In this document: one piece after another, positions 8,581 to 15,294 of the stretch | Numbering within the stretch: the first letter of the stretch is position 1 | Layout: each line of letters opens with the position of its first letter | NCBI GenBank assembly: GCA_002708885.1 | Contig: PAPL01000087.1 | Location: 1 to 18,521, forward strand | Source: Verrucomicrobiales bacterium | GTDB lineage: Bacteria > Verrucomicrobiota > Verrucomicrobiia > Verrucomicrobiales > DEV007 | Direction of reading: 5' to 3' | Length of the DNA stretch: 18,521 nt | Notes under the pieces: generated by a model | Databases searched by the model: none | What the model was told of the DNA's origin: nothing | What the model saw: only the letters and a program-made list of their open reading frames with translations | Program-made: the position numbers and the translations under genes

Positions 8581-8609
8581 AAATCCCAATAAATGAATTC
8601 AAATCCCAA
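8581..8609. repeat. Direct repeat AAATCCCAA spaced exactly 20 bp, candidate regulator sites
   Basis: AAATCCCAA occurs at 8581-8589 and 8601-8609, starts 20 bases (about two helical turns) apart, in the leader of the repressor gene. Between them sits the perfect 8-bp palindrome TGAATTCA (8594-8601). Same-face spacing is typical of cooperative binding of a regulator, such as the repressor, the CII-like protein or the ribbon-helix-helix protein encoded nearby. Which protein binds is unknown. Confidence 0.45.
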
Positions 8610-8625
8610 ATATTGAACCTATAAT
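8598..8625 (+). promoter_or_regulatory. Predicted early promoter driving the RHH gene and the replication operon
   Basis: A perfect TATAAT lies at 8620-8625 with TTCAAA (8598-8603) 16 bases upstream as a weak -35. Transcription would start near 8632, giving a ~45-base leader to the GTG at 8677. The weak -35 suggests activation or strong regulation. Confidence 0.5.
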
Positions 8626-8647
8626 AAACAATGTATTCATTTGTAAA
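8619..8647 (-). promoter_or_regulatory. Predicted repressor promoter (divergent, overlapping the early promoter)
   Basis: On the minus strand, TTTACA (complement of 8642-8647) and TTATAG (complement of 8619-8624) are separated by 17 bases. Initiation would be near 8612, about 55 bases before the repressor ATG. The box overlaps the early promoter's -10 and the dyad at 8632-8649, as in a typical lysis/lysogeny switch. Confidence 0.4.
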
Positions 8648-8649
8648 CA
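8632..8649. promoter_or_regulatory. Candidate repressor operator (18-bp dyad)
   Basis: TGTATTCATTTGTAAACA is an imperfect palindrome in which 12 of 18 bases fit TGTnTnCAnnTGnAnACA. It spans the predicted start of the early transcript and the -35 of the repressor promoter, so one protein bound here could block early genes and tune its own gene. Confidence 0.45.
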
Positions 8650-8676
8650 TACTAACTCAAAAAAGAGGATTTCGCA

Positions 8677-8850
8677 GTGTCTAGCGTAAAAAACAAACCT
8701 ATGTGTTTTCGCCCCAGTGCTGAATTAGAAAAACGTATTAAGGCGGCCGCTAAGCGTGAAAAGCGCTCTAACTCGCAAATCATTGCGCTGGCTGTCGAGG
8801 CAGGTATTCGTAATTTTGAAGCCCCTACTTCAGCTGCAATTCAGGAGTAA
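8677..8850 (+). CDS. Small ribbon-helix-helix (Arc/Mnt-like) DNA-binding protein
   Basis: 57 residues starting at a GTG with a strong AAAGAGGA ribosome site at 8662-8669. The core FRPSAELEKRIKAAAKREKR followed by SNSQIIALAVEAGIRNF has the Arc/Mnt signature: an N-terminal beta strand with alternating residues, an amphipathic helix, a polar turn with Ser-Asn, and a second helix. Arc-type proteins bind DNA as dimers through the strand. As the first gene of the early operon, opposite the repressor, it occupies the Cro position and could repress the repressor gene or act as an antirepressor. The CAGGAG in its last codons serves as the ribosome site for the next gene. Confidence 0.75.
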   Translation: MSSVKNKPMCFRPSAELEKRIKAAAKREKRSNSQIIALAVEAGIRNFEAPTSAAIQE

Positions 8851-8855
8851 CCTGC

Positions 8856-9293
8856 ATGCCTTCATTAACTGAAGTAAAGCACAGCAGTGTGCATTCGGCT
8901 GTAAGAGAAAAGTCTAAAAATTCACATGCCGACAAGGGCCAGCTGAGAGTCAGACTTTCATGCAATTCTATCGTGGACAAAGACAGCAACGGTTACAGCA
9001 TAACGTACATGCAGTCTGGCCGTTATCAAATGGCCTACGGCTCGTCGCTAAGAATTAGAAATTTTAAAGTGAGCTTGCCTGATGGCGATGTAATGAAAGC
9101 GTCAATGTTCTTCATGTTTGATGGCTGCATTGCGTTCGTTCAATCCATTTCAATAAACGACTTCACAGCGTTATTTCACGCATTTAACCCCGAGAAGGTA
9201 GACGATGAACTGAATTTGCTTGGTACAAGCGAAGAAGAGGTGATTGCCACGAGCACGGACCAGGTGCCCATGGCAGGAACTAACAATGCATAA
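8856..9293 (+). CDS. Hypothetical early phage protein
   Basis: 145 residues, ATG start 5 bases after the stop of the RHH gene, with CAGGAG at 8842-8847. The centre (about residues 28-110) alternates beta-type and polar segments (QLRVRLSCNSIV, YSITYMQSGRYQMAYG, ASMFFMFDGCIAF). The N-terminal ~25 residues and the acidic C-terminal ~30 look disordered. No membrane segment or known motif was recognised. Its place between the RHH gene and the CII-like gene suggests a regulatory or early takeover role, but there is no direct support. Confidence 0.65.
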   Translation: MPSLTEVKHSSVHSAVREKSKNSHADKGQLRVRLSCNSIVDKDSNGYSITYMQSGRYQMAYGSSLRIRNFKVSLPDGDVMKASMFFMFDGCIAFVQSISINDFTALFHAFNPEKVDDELNLLGTSEEEVIATSTDQVPMAGTNNA

Positions 9294-9792
9294 CCATGAG
9301 GATGATCTAATGCAAAGTCCAAGGAATTATAACGCAGTTTTGCATTCTGCGCACCTGCTACTCAAAAGCCACCCACACGCTGCAGAGGTGTTTGCATGCG
9401 CACTGGGTAAGACGGCCAATACAGTACGCAACGAACTAAACCCCAATCTACCCAGCTACAAGCTAGGACTAATCGACGCTATTGAAATGATGGCGACCAC
9501 CCAATGTTACTCGCTGCTTTATCAGATTAACGCCATGTTGGGTTTCGTTGCTGTGCCCGTCGATGCTAGCCCGAAAGTAGAAGGTAAATTACTCGACCAG
9601 TTTTGTTCGTGGCAAGCGTCAGTAGGGCAGACCTGCCAAACCATTTACGACGCAATCGAAGATGACGTAATCACCCCAACCGAGCTCAACAGCATTACCA
9701 GGGCTGGCAATATCAAAGTTGCCCACTGGTTCAAAATGCAAATTGTGCTTCAAAACAAAGCGGAGGCTGACCATGGCTCATTCAAACGTTGA
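9286..9792 (+). CDS. CII-type phage regulatory protein (Phage_CP76-like)
   Basis: 168 residues from the ATG at 9286 (AGGA about 7 bases upstream); a start at 9310, preceded by GAGGAT, is an equally plausible alternative giving 160 residues. The region YNAVLHSAHLLLKSHPHAAE to MLGFVAVP (residues ~15-90) fits the Phage_CP76/CII pattern of P2- and 186-related phages. It has a helix, an HTH with a short LGKTANTVRNELNP motif, then L-x-L-x-(A/E)-A-x-x-(M/I) and a helix ending in LLYQINAMLGF. In 186 the CII protein activates the lysogenic promoter. A similar role in the lysis-lysogeny choice is likely here. The C-terminal ~75 residues are helical and may mediate oligomerisation. Confidence 0.75.
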   Translation: MHNHEDDLMQSPRNYNAVLHSAHLLLKSHPHAAEVFACALGKTANTVRNELNPNLPSYKLGLIDAIEMMATTQCYSLLYQINAMLGFVAVPVDASPKVEGKLLDQFCSWQASVGQTCQTIYDAIEDDVITPTELNSITRAGNIKVAHWFKMQIVLQNKAEADHGSFKR

Positions 9793-10027
9793 AATGTTAC
9801 CTGTGCCTGCAGCTAATGCGCCACAACGAGAGCAAGGCGAAATGTCACCACTTCAACTGCAGCTCATTATTAAACGCCAAAAAATGCAGCTTCAAGTTCA
9901 AGAAACCATGCTTAAAGCGCTGCTTAATCTGCAATACGCAGAGCTTAACGAGCGTCAACGTAAAGGCTTGCACGAAATTGTGCGCATCAATGCTGGCATG
10001 TTGAAAATGGAGTTGCCCCATGAGTAA
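9773..10027 (+). CDS. Small helical protein of unknown function
   Basis: 84 residues, ATG at 9773 with a strong GGAGG at 9762-9766, overlapping the end of the CII-like gene by 20 bases in another frame. A Pro/Ala/Gln-rich N-terminus is followed by a long helix (about 25-80, LQLQLIIKRQKMQLQVQETM and LLNLQYAELNERQRKG) with high Gln, Leu and Lys content, suggesting a coiled coil. No family was recognised. Tight coupling to both neighbours indicates a genuine gene of the operon. Confidence 0.65.
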   Translation: MAHSNVEMLPVPAANAPQREQGEMSPLQLQLIIKRQKMQLQVQETMLKALLNLQYAELNERQRKGLHEIVRINAGMLKMELPHE

Positions 10028-10202
10028 CGAAACCAACATTCCAACCGCATTGCGCAAGGCTGGCATTCGTTCAGTAAGCACGAACTGTGGTGCCAATCAA
10101 ACTATTGCCCTTAAGCCTGGTGCATTAGGTTTATTTTTTGGCGATGAACTAGCAGAACGTTTACTGGCAAAGCAACAGCAAAAGGAGCGTGCGCATGGCT
10201 GA
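10020..10202 (+). CDS. Small hypothetical protein
   Basis: 60 residues, ATG at 10020 overlapping the stop of the upstream gene by 8 bases. Its own last codons (AAAGGAG at 10181-10187) provide the ribosome site for the recombinase gene. The sequence is basic at the C-terminus (AERLLAKQQQKERAHG) and has no recognisable motif. Translational coupling on both sides supports its reality. Confidence 0.6.
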   Translation: MSNETNIPTALRKAGIRSVSTNCGANQTIALKPGALGLFFGDELAERLLAKQQQKERAHG

Positions 10203-10827
10203 AGTTAAGAGTTTCACCCGTGAAGAAGAAAAAGTGCTGTTTAGCACCATCCGTAAATTTAAAGACATTGAAGCAGAGCGCGACCTTAACTGGATGCTAT
10301 TAATGCGCTATACGGCTCGTCGTGTTGAAACGGTGCATTTGCTGAACGTAGACGACGCGCTGCTAGCGCTAGATAAAGGCTACCTGCACATTGCCTCACA
10401 CATGCAAAAAGGGGGTAAACAAGGCAGCAAGCGCGGCTTAAATAAGAAGCAAGAAATTTACCTTGTCGACGCGGCCCGTCGTGCTCTTGAAGCGCTGCTA
10501 AAAATTCGCAAGCGAATGATTGCTGCGGCACCTGAAAAAGCGTACGACGATACAGCGCTAATTCTATCTAGACGTCGCCAGCGCATGAGTATTCGCAGTT
10601 ATCAGGAGCGTATGACGCACTGGTGTAATGTTGCCGGCATCGTAAAAGCGTCACCCCATTGGCTTCGCCACACGTGGGCAGTTCGCCGTTTACAGAATGC
10701 ATCAACCGGCGCAGCGCTGCGTGAAGTGCAGGAGGTGCTAGGTCACGAGCACATTACGACCACTCAAGTTTATACACAGCCCAGTCGAGACGACATGCGC
10801 AAAAGCATGCAGGAGGCAGCCCTATGA
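10195..10827 (+). CDS. Compact tyrosine recombinase (phage integrase family, catalytic domain only)
   Basis: 210 residues from the ATG at 10195, preceded by AAAGGAG; a GTG two codons earlier is less likely. The full catalytic set is visible: Arg43 in YTARRVETVHLL, a Lys at ~72-75 in the beta-hairpin, His155-x-x-Arg158 (PHWLRHTWAVRRL), His184 in LGHEHITTTQVY, and nucleophile Tyr193. The usual N-terminal arm-binding and SAM-like core-binding domains are almost absent: only ~25 residues precede the catalytic fold. This recalls the ~200-residue FimB/FimE-type inversion recombinases. It may integrate the phage, resolve multimers or invert a segment. It lies inside the early operon, not beside an obvious attachment site, and no att core could be recognised. 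Confidence 0.8.
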   Translation: MAEVKSFTREEEKVLFSTIRKFKDIEAERDLNWMLLMRYTARRVETVHLLNVDDALLALDKGYLHIASHMQKGGKQGSKRGLNKKQEIYLVDAARRALEALLKIRKRMIAAAPEKAYDDTALILSRRRQRMSIRSYQERMTHWCNVAGIVKASPHWLRHTWAVRRLQNASTGAALREVQEVLGHEHITTTQVYTQPSRDDMRKSMQEAAL

Positions 10828-10973
10828 TTTTCGTGAAAAAAGCGTTTAAGCCACTGCGCGAAGAAATTGCGAGTCAGCGTGAACGGTTGCTGGCCGACGC
10901 CAAGCGACGTGAGCAAGAAGACAAGTTTTTAGAAAACCAGCGCAGCCAAGGACTTATTCACCATGAGCAGTAA
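10824..10973 (+). CDS. Very small basic helical protein
   Basis: 49 residues; the ATG at 10824 overlaps the recombinase TGA (ATGA) and is preceded by a perfect AGGAGG at 10811-10816. It is highly charged and probably one long helix (FKPLREEIASQRERLLADAK, then RREQEDKF). The overlap with both neighbours and the very strong ribosome site argue that it is expressed. Function is unknown; given the position it could be a recombinase accessory factor, but this is only a guess. Confidence 0.6.
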   Translation: MIFVKKAFKPLREEIASQRERLLADAKRREQEDKFLENQRSQGLIHHEQ

Positions 10974-11229
10974 TTACATATACAACCAGCTTGAAAACCT
11001 GCGCACTACGTTTGCCAGGGTAAATTACTTCCCATTGCAAATGCCTGGCATGGGGCCTGTGTATTTAGCCACAGTGAATTGTGAAGACAAATGCGCCGGC
11101 AAATGGAATATGCAGAAAAGCTACACAGGCCTGGTCACTGAAAAACATAACGTAGAAGCGATTCAGCAAATTATGCATGCAGGCGCGAGTACTCGCACTG
11201 TGAGCGAATGGCTAAAGGTTGGGTGCTAA
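10963..11229 (+). CDS. Hypothetical early protein
   Basis: 88 residues with an ATG at 10963, overlapping the preceding gene by 11 bases. The sequence is soluble with a mixed alpha/beta look (TFARVNYFPLQMPGMGPVYL, NCEDKCAGKWNMQKSYTGLV). Two Cys (NCEDKC) could bind metal but no second pair is seen. No family was recognised. It is part of the cluster of small coupled genes before the primase. Confidence 0.6.
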   Translation: MSSNYIYNQLENLRTTFARVNYFPLQMPGMGPVYLATVNCEDKCAGKWNMQKSYTGLVTEKHNVEAIQQIMHAGASTRTVSEWLKVGC

Positions 11230-11234
11230 GCAAC

Positions 11235-11501
11235 ATGTCTAACAACAACCCTTTTACACAACACTATTTGCAACAGTTAGAAGAGCAAATTGCTGCGACC
11301 GAAGCGGAGTTGTCGCAGCAGCTGAAAATGCTGAAAAACAAGTCTGAAGGGGAGTGGTGCGAATTACTGCCTAATTCCGAAGCGCTAAGCGATTTCATTG
11401 TTAATAACACAGAAATCATCGAAAAGTTCGCTGAGCTCATTGTTATAACGGGTGTATTGAAGCTTGCCCGTCGCTTAGAAACGCCGTCACCACTTAATTA
11501 A
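11235..11501 (+). CDS. Small coiled-coil protein preceding the primase gene
   Basis: 88 residues from the ATG at 11235 (MSNNNPFTQ); an in-frame ATG at 11208 overlaps the upstream gene and would add nine residues. The N-terminal half is a strongly predicted coiled coil (YLQQLEEQIAATEAELSQQL), followed by a helical region with a hydrophobic stretch (FAELIVITGVLKLARRL). There is no catalytic motif. It lies 16 bases before the primase gene, so a replication accessory role is possible but unproven. Confidence 0.6.
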   Translation: MSNNNPFTQHYLQQLEEQIAATEAELSQQLKMLKNKSEGEWCELLPNSEALSDFIVNNTEIIEKFAELIVITGVLKLARRLETPSPLN

Positions 11502-11517
11502 AAAAACGAGGTAAGAA

Positions 11518-14271
11518 ATGCTGACGTTAGATCAGTTAAGAGAACGTATCACTCTGCCAAACGCTGCCGAGCGTATGGGCCTCACCAAAGTGAGCGATAA
11601 CGGCGAACAGCAGCTGTGGAAACGCGCCCACGCAGAACGGCCAGAAATTACTATTGGCGTTAAGCATGATGTATGGCGCGACCGCGATAATCAGAACGGC
11701 GGCAACATCATCGACTTAGCTATGTGGGTATTCGACGTAGACTACCCAGCGGCAAATAAAAAAGTGCATCAACTGTATTTTTTACCGTTTTTAACGCTGC
11801 CTGAAGAAACCGAAGAAGCCACCGACGACATGGCTAAGCTGTCATATATCGCTGGCAAAAGCCTAGAAGACCAAGAGCGCTGCAGAGTTTACCTAAAAAA
11901 TGAACGTGGCATTCCCGATCACATCATTACTGAAGGTATTAAACAGAAAACGTTAGGTTGGACAAACTACACCAACCCGAACGTCGCCCAAGGCGAACCG
12001 CACTGGGGCGGCGAAGCGGTAAGCTTTATCACTTATCAGCCTAATACCAAAATGCTAGCAGCTGTTGACTATCGCTACTATGTGCCCGAGCTAAACGGCG
12101 GCATGAAAACCAAATCATTAGGCCAAAAGAATGGCGTGTTTTGGATGCTAGACCCCCGTGCTCTGCGCCAAGCGAAAACTGTTTATGTTGTTGAAGGCCC
12201 GTTAGATGCATTAAGTATTGAAGCGGCGTTTAGCAGCGACCCTACCACCTGTGCCGTGGCGCTAAGAGGAACCCAAGTACAAGTAAACTGGCAGCTATTC
12301 TTGGGTAAAACCGTAATATGTTGTTACGACAAGGACGAACCTAAGCCAGATAAAAGAAACCCCACCGGACCCGACCGTTGTTATTCTGCAGAGGCCGAGT
12401 GGCGCATTCACGAAGGTTGCCTTGCAGCGGGGGTGCCTTGCTTTTTTGTCGACCGTAGCGAATGGGAATACGGGCAAGATGCCAACGACGTTTATAAAGA
12501 CTCGCAAAGTAAAGAGCCCTTTAAGAAGCGTGAGCCGTGGTTAATACCAGGCTTAGCCGGCAACAGTGAAGATAAGCCGCACAAGCCGCGCTTATGGTTG
12601 CCCACTCACGACTACCAGCAGTACTGGAAATATCGTGTTAAAGACGACTTTACCAGCATGGCTAAAATGTCGAGAGACGACGACGGCCAAGAAAAACTAG
12701 AATTTGTTGATGTGGCTGGATTTAGAGTCGCAGGCTTAAGCCGTGTTGAAATAGCCAGTGCCAGCGCAACGACTACTGGGGAACATGACGACAGCCCTCA
12801 CGTACAATTTGTTGCCATGTATCAAACGGCCAGACACGATGAAGCGCTGCAGCGCAGAGTAATGAACGACGAGCAGCTGCACAACTTAGACACCTGGCGT
12901 AAAAGCGGCCCTATTTATAACCCACGTGCGTTTTCTCGCATGCTGAACATATTCGAACGCACCATTGGTATAGGCAGTGTGCAAGCGGCAAACTTTGTAG
13001 GCCTGTGCTACCTGGCAGGTAAGCCAAAAGTAAATGAAGGCAAAGACTGCTTCTTCACTGAACCCGCACAGCAGAGCCCGTATCACAATTTTGCGTTTCC
13101 TCGTGGTATGCGTGGACATGCTGGGCAAGTGGTCGAAGCCTATCAGGAAACATTCAAGGACAACGCTGCAGCCAGAGCCCTGGTGTGGATAGTTGGCGCA
13201 CAATTGAAACTTTATCTAGGTTTTTGGCCGCATTTTATAATGCAAGCAGGCAAGGCCAGCGGTAAATCAACGTTACTGAAGCGCCTATCACGTACCACGG
13301 GCATGAAAATTCTCAGTGGTCAAAGCATTGGTACCGAATACCGATTAATGACGTCGGTATCGGGTACTAGTCACCCCGTAGGATGGGAAGAACTGAGCGC
13401 CAAAAAAGCAGACGTTATTGCACGAGCCGTCTCATTACTGCAAGAAAGCTATAACTACACCGAAACAACCCGTGGCAGTGCACAAACCCCGTTCCTTATC
13501 GCCGCGCCTGTGTTACTGGCAGGTGAAGACGTGCCAGTAGAAAGCCTAACGGGTAAAACCGTGCGCACCGATTTAAGCAACCGTAAAGGCCCCATGCTTA
13601 ACGAGAGCCTACCTAAGTTCCCAATGTATGAATGGATGGAATGGTTAGCGAAGCTGGGCCGTAAAACGGTGCAAGAAAATTATGAGATAGCACAGCAGAA
13701 GTGCAAAGCCTACAACCGTGCACAAGACAACGATAAGGGCGCCGATCGGATGGTAGATAACTATTCTGCGCTTATGACTGCATGGCGTTTGCTTACCGCG
13801 TTTACAGGTATCGAAGACGTTAACGGCGACTTCGAACGTGACCTAATTGCAGAAATGAACAGCCACATTTCAGACACCACTAACGACCGCGACCCATGGA
13901 TTTGGATTGTTGAAATCATCATGGACGAAATTGCCGCTGGCCGTTACGTGTACCCCTATGTATTTGAGTGTGAGCCTCACAACGATAAAGAGCCACGTTA
14001 CTTATGTGTGCGTGTTAAACACATGATGGCGCATTTATCTACCAGCGTGGCCCTACGTGAAAAGTACAACAACATGCCCGTGAAAACAGCGCGAGTACTT
14101 AAACACCAAATGGAGCAAGCAGGCGTTATTCACAACGACAGCGTAGTGCGCAGCATTAACGGTACCCGTAGCGGCCACATGCAACAGCTAGACGTTAAAA
14201 AACTTGAACAATACGGCATTAGCGTAACAGCACCAGAGACGCTACGTGCCCACAGAGAGCCGATGTTATGA
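11518..14271 (+). CDS. TOPRIM primase - P-loop helicase fusion (replication protein)
   Basis: 917 residues, GAGG ribosome site at 11507-11510. Residues ~5-80 resemble the DnaG zinc-finger region in layout (LPNAAERMGL, WRDRDNQNGGNIIDLAMW) but lack the metal-binding Cys/His set. A TOPRIM domain follows: VYVVEGPLDALSIEAAF at ~222-238 with the catalytic Glu, and VICCYDKDEP at ~264-273 with the Asp pair. A variable linker leads to an ATPase with the Walker A motif GKASGKST at residues 578-585, an acidic Walker B-like VGWEEL at ~620, and LLAGEDVP as a sensor-like segment. The C-terminal ~150 residues look like a winged-helix DNA-binding region. The layout is that of P4 alpha-like phage and island replication proteins: priming plus unwinding at the phage origin. 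No origin iterons were found nearby. Confidence 0.8.
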   Translation: MLTLDQLRERITLPNAAERMGLTKVSDNGEQQLWKRAHAERPEITIGVKHDVWRDRDNQNGGNIIDLAMWVFDVDYPAANKKVHQLYFLPFLTLPEETEEATDDMAKLSYIAGKSLEDQERCRVYLKNERGIPDHIITEGIKQKTLGWTNYTNPNVAQGEPHWGGEAVSFITYQPNTKMLAAVDYRYYVPELNGGMKTKSLGQKNGVFWMLDPRALRQAKTVYVVEGPLDALSIEAAFSSDPTTCAVALRGTQVQVNWQLFLGKTVICCYDKDEPKPDKRNPTGPDRCYSAEAEWRIHEGCLAAGVPCFFVDRSEWEYGQDANDVYKDSQSKEPFKKREPWLIPGLAGNSEDKPHKPRLWLPTHDYQQYWKYRVKDDFTSMAKMSRDDDGQEKLEFVDVAGFRVAGLSRVEIASASATTTGEHDDSPHVQFVAMYQTARHDEALQRRVMNDEQLHNLDTWRKSGPIYNPRAFSRMLNIFERTIGIGSVQAANFVGLCYLAGKPKVNEGKDCFFTEPAQQSPYHNFAFPRGMRGHAGQVVEAYQETFKDNAAARALVWIVGAQLKLYLGFWPHFIMQAGKASGKSTLLKRLSRTTGMKILSGQSIGTEYRLMTSVSGTSHPVGWEELSAKKADVIARAVSLLQESYNYTETTRGSAQTPFLIAAPVLLAGEDVPVESLTGKTVRTDLSNRKGPMLNESLPKFPMYEWMEWLAKLGRKTVQENYEIAQQKCKAYNRAQDNDKGADRMVDNYSALMTAWRLLTAFTGIEDVNGDFERDLIAEMNSHISDTTNDRDPWIWIVEIIMDEIAAGRYVYPYVFECEPHNDKEPRYLCVRVKHMMAHLSTSVALREKYNNMPVKTARVLKHQMEQAGVIHNDSVVRSINGTRSGHMQQLDVKKLEQYGISVTAPETLRAHREPML

Positions 14272-14462
14272 AAGCGCAATACTTCAACAAAACTTACCCA
14301 GTAGGTACCCAATTTAAATATTTCCCTGTGAAGGGGAATTACAACTTTGAAATTGTGCGTACCTCTTCGCCAGCATGGGACATCCCTAGTAGCCGCCATG
14401 CACTTGTAAAACTATCTGGCCGCAGTGGGGGCGTCTGCGTGTCACATCTTAAAGTGAACTAA
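14268..14462 (+). CDS. Small beta-rich hypothetical protein
   Basis: 64 residues; the ATG overlaps the primase TGA by four bases (ATGA), so it is probably translated by coupling. The sequence has a compact beta-barrel style (YPVGTQFKYFPVKGNYNFEI, VCVSHLKVN) reminiscent of small KOW/SH3-like folds, but no family was identified. Confidence 0.6.
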   Translation: MKAQYFNKTYPVGTQFKYFPVKGNYNFEIVRTSSPAWDIPSSRHALVKLSGRSGGVCVSHLKVN

Positions 14463-14485
14463 CAACAGCCATTGAGGATTTTTTT

Positions 14486-14719
14486 ATGATGTCATTTTTA
14501 CCAAACTTCGGGCGAATGCCTGTTAGCGAAGAGCAGAACGTAAGTGTGATCCTGCAAGACGACAGTTTTTTTGAAGGGCCAGCAAAGGATTTTGAGTGGG
14601 AAGGCAAAGGGCCAAACGTGGTGGAAGGGTGGCGCGAAATGTTACCAGGTGAAGTACTGCACAGTGAGCACCGTTTACCTCACCGCAGAACCCGTATTTT
14701 AAAGAGGGCTTACAAGTGA
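14486..14719 (+). CDS. Small hypothetical protein
   Basis: 77 residues; the ATG at 14486 has GAGGA at 14474-14478 (a second ATG follows at once). It is soluble, with acidic central residues and a basic C-terminus (RLPHRRTRILKRAYK) that could bind nucleic acid. No motif was recognised. The AAAGAGGG in its last codons forms the ribosome site for the next gene, which starts at an overlapping GTGA. Confidence 0.6.
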   Translation: MMSFLPNFGRMPVSEEQNVSVILQDDSFFEGPAKDFEWEGKGPNVVEGWREMLPGEVLHSEHRLPHRRTRILKRAYK

Positions 14720-14907
14720 AATTGATTAACGCTCTGTTAGCACTATTGGGGCTTGTAACAGTAGCGTCAGTGTACTTTAAAAGTGACGCACTACAAGCGT
14801 GTTTAATTCTATTAATTTTTATGATGCTGGTTGCAGAACGTCGTTCTCGCCATGTTCAACAAAGCAAAATGTGGAGGCGCATCAATGGCGACAAAAGGAC
14901 TAAATAA
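14716..14907 (+). CDS. Small two-helix membrane protein
   Basis: 63 residues starting with GTG (GTGA overlap with the upstream stop; AAAGAGGG 7 bases upstream). Two hydrophobic segments, LINALLALLGLVTVASVYF (3-21) and ALQACLILLIFMMLV (25-39), are followed by a basic tail (AERRSRH and onward), giving a hairpin with cytoplasmic ends. Its last 23 bases overlap the SSB gene. The role is unknown; small membrane proteins in early operons often act in exclusion or host takeover, but nothing here proves that. Confidence 0.55.
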   Translation: MKLINALLALLGLVTVASVYFKSDALQACLILLIFMMLVAERRSRHVQQSKMWRRINGDKRTK

Positions 14908-15247
14908 GGTCCAGATTATTGGCAACTTGGGTGCAGACCCTGAAGTTCAATATCTACCAAATGGTACGGCTAAGTGCGTGGTTAACCTGGCAACTACCGA
15001 AATATTCAAAGACCGAAACGGTAACGCCAAAGAGGAAACCGAGTGGCACCGCTGCATCATTTGGGGAAAACGCGCAGAGATTGTCGGGCAGTTCAGAATT
15101 AAAGGCGAACAGCTGTATGTGGAAGGCAAAAAGAAAACACGCACTTACCAGGACAGCAACGGCCAAGAGCGCTCGATTTGCGAAATCATAGTTGACCAAA
15201 GCGGCGACGTGCAGCTGATCGGCAAAAAAGAAGCACAAGGTATTTAA
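14885..15247 (+). CDS. ssb: Single-stranded DNA-binding protein (SSB), OB-fold only
   Basis: 120 residues from the ATG at 14885, with GGAGG at 14873-14877; in-frame upstream codons lie within the membrane-protein gene and are not used. The sequence shows the classical SSB OB fold: NKVQIIGNLGADPEVQYLPN, VVNLATTEIFKD, EWHRCIIWGKRAEIVGQF, LYVEGKKKTRTYQD and CEIIVDQSGDVQLIG. It coats single-stranded DNA during replication by the upstream primase-helicase. After the OB fold it stops at KKEAQGI: the flexible linker and the acidic DDDIPF-like tip that bacterial SSBs use to recruit partners are missing. Cellular-type SSBs are about 150-180 residues. Confidence 0.9.
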   Translation: MATKGLNKVQIIGNLGADPEVQYLPNGTAKCVVNLATTEIFKDRNGNAKEETEWHRCIIWGKRAEIVGQFRIKGEQLYVEGKKKTRTYQDSNGQERSICEIIVDQSGDVQLIGKKEAQGI

Positions 15248-15255
15248 CACCCATG

Positions 15256-15291
15256 CCCGTGGACCAGGCGGGCTTACAAACTAAGGAACTA
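15256..15291 (+). repeat. Gene-boundary leader repeat, copy 1
   Basis: This ~36-base element begins CCCGTGGACCAG and ends AAGGAACTA. It is nearly the same as 16440-16474 (copy 2): they differ at a few positions in the middle plus one single-base indel. The CCCG/CGGG ends of its first half can form a short stem. AAGGA (15283-15287) serves as the ribosome site of the gene at 15295. The two copies flank a three-gene block. Confidence 0.75.
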
Positions 15292-15294
15292 ATG

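Noticed and set aside
11518..14271. Origin iterons inside or near the primase gene (as in some phages)
   Set aside because: No repeated short motif or AT-rich cluster could be recognised by eye; a computational repeat scan would be needed.
15253..15294. Longer start for the 209-residue protein within leader repeat copy 1
   Set aside because: The equivalent frame in copy 2 contains a stop, and the ATG at 15295 is correctly spaced from AAGGA, so the repeat is a leader, not coding.
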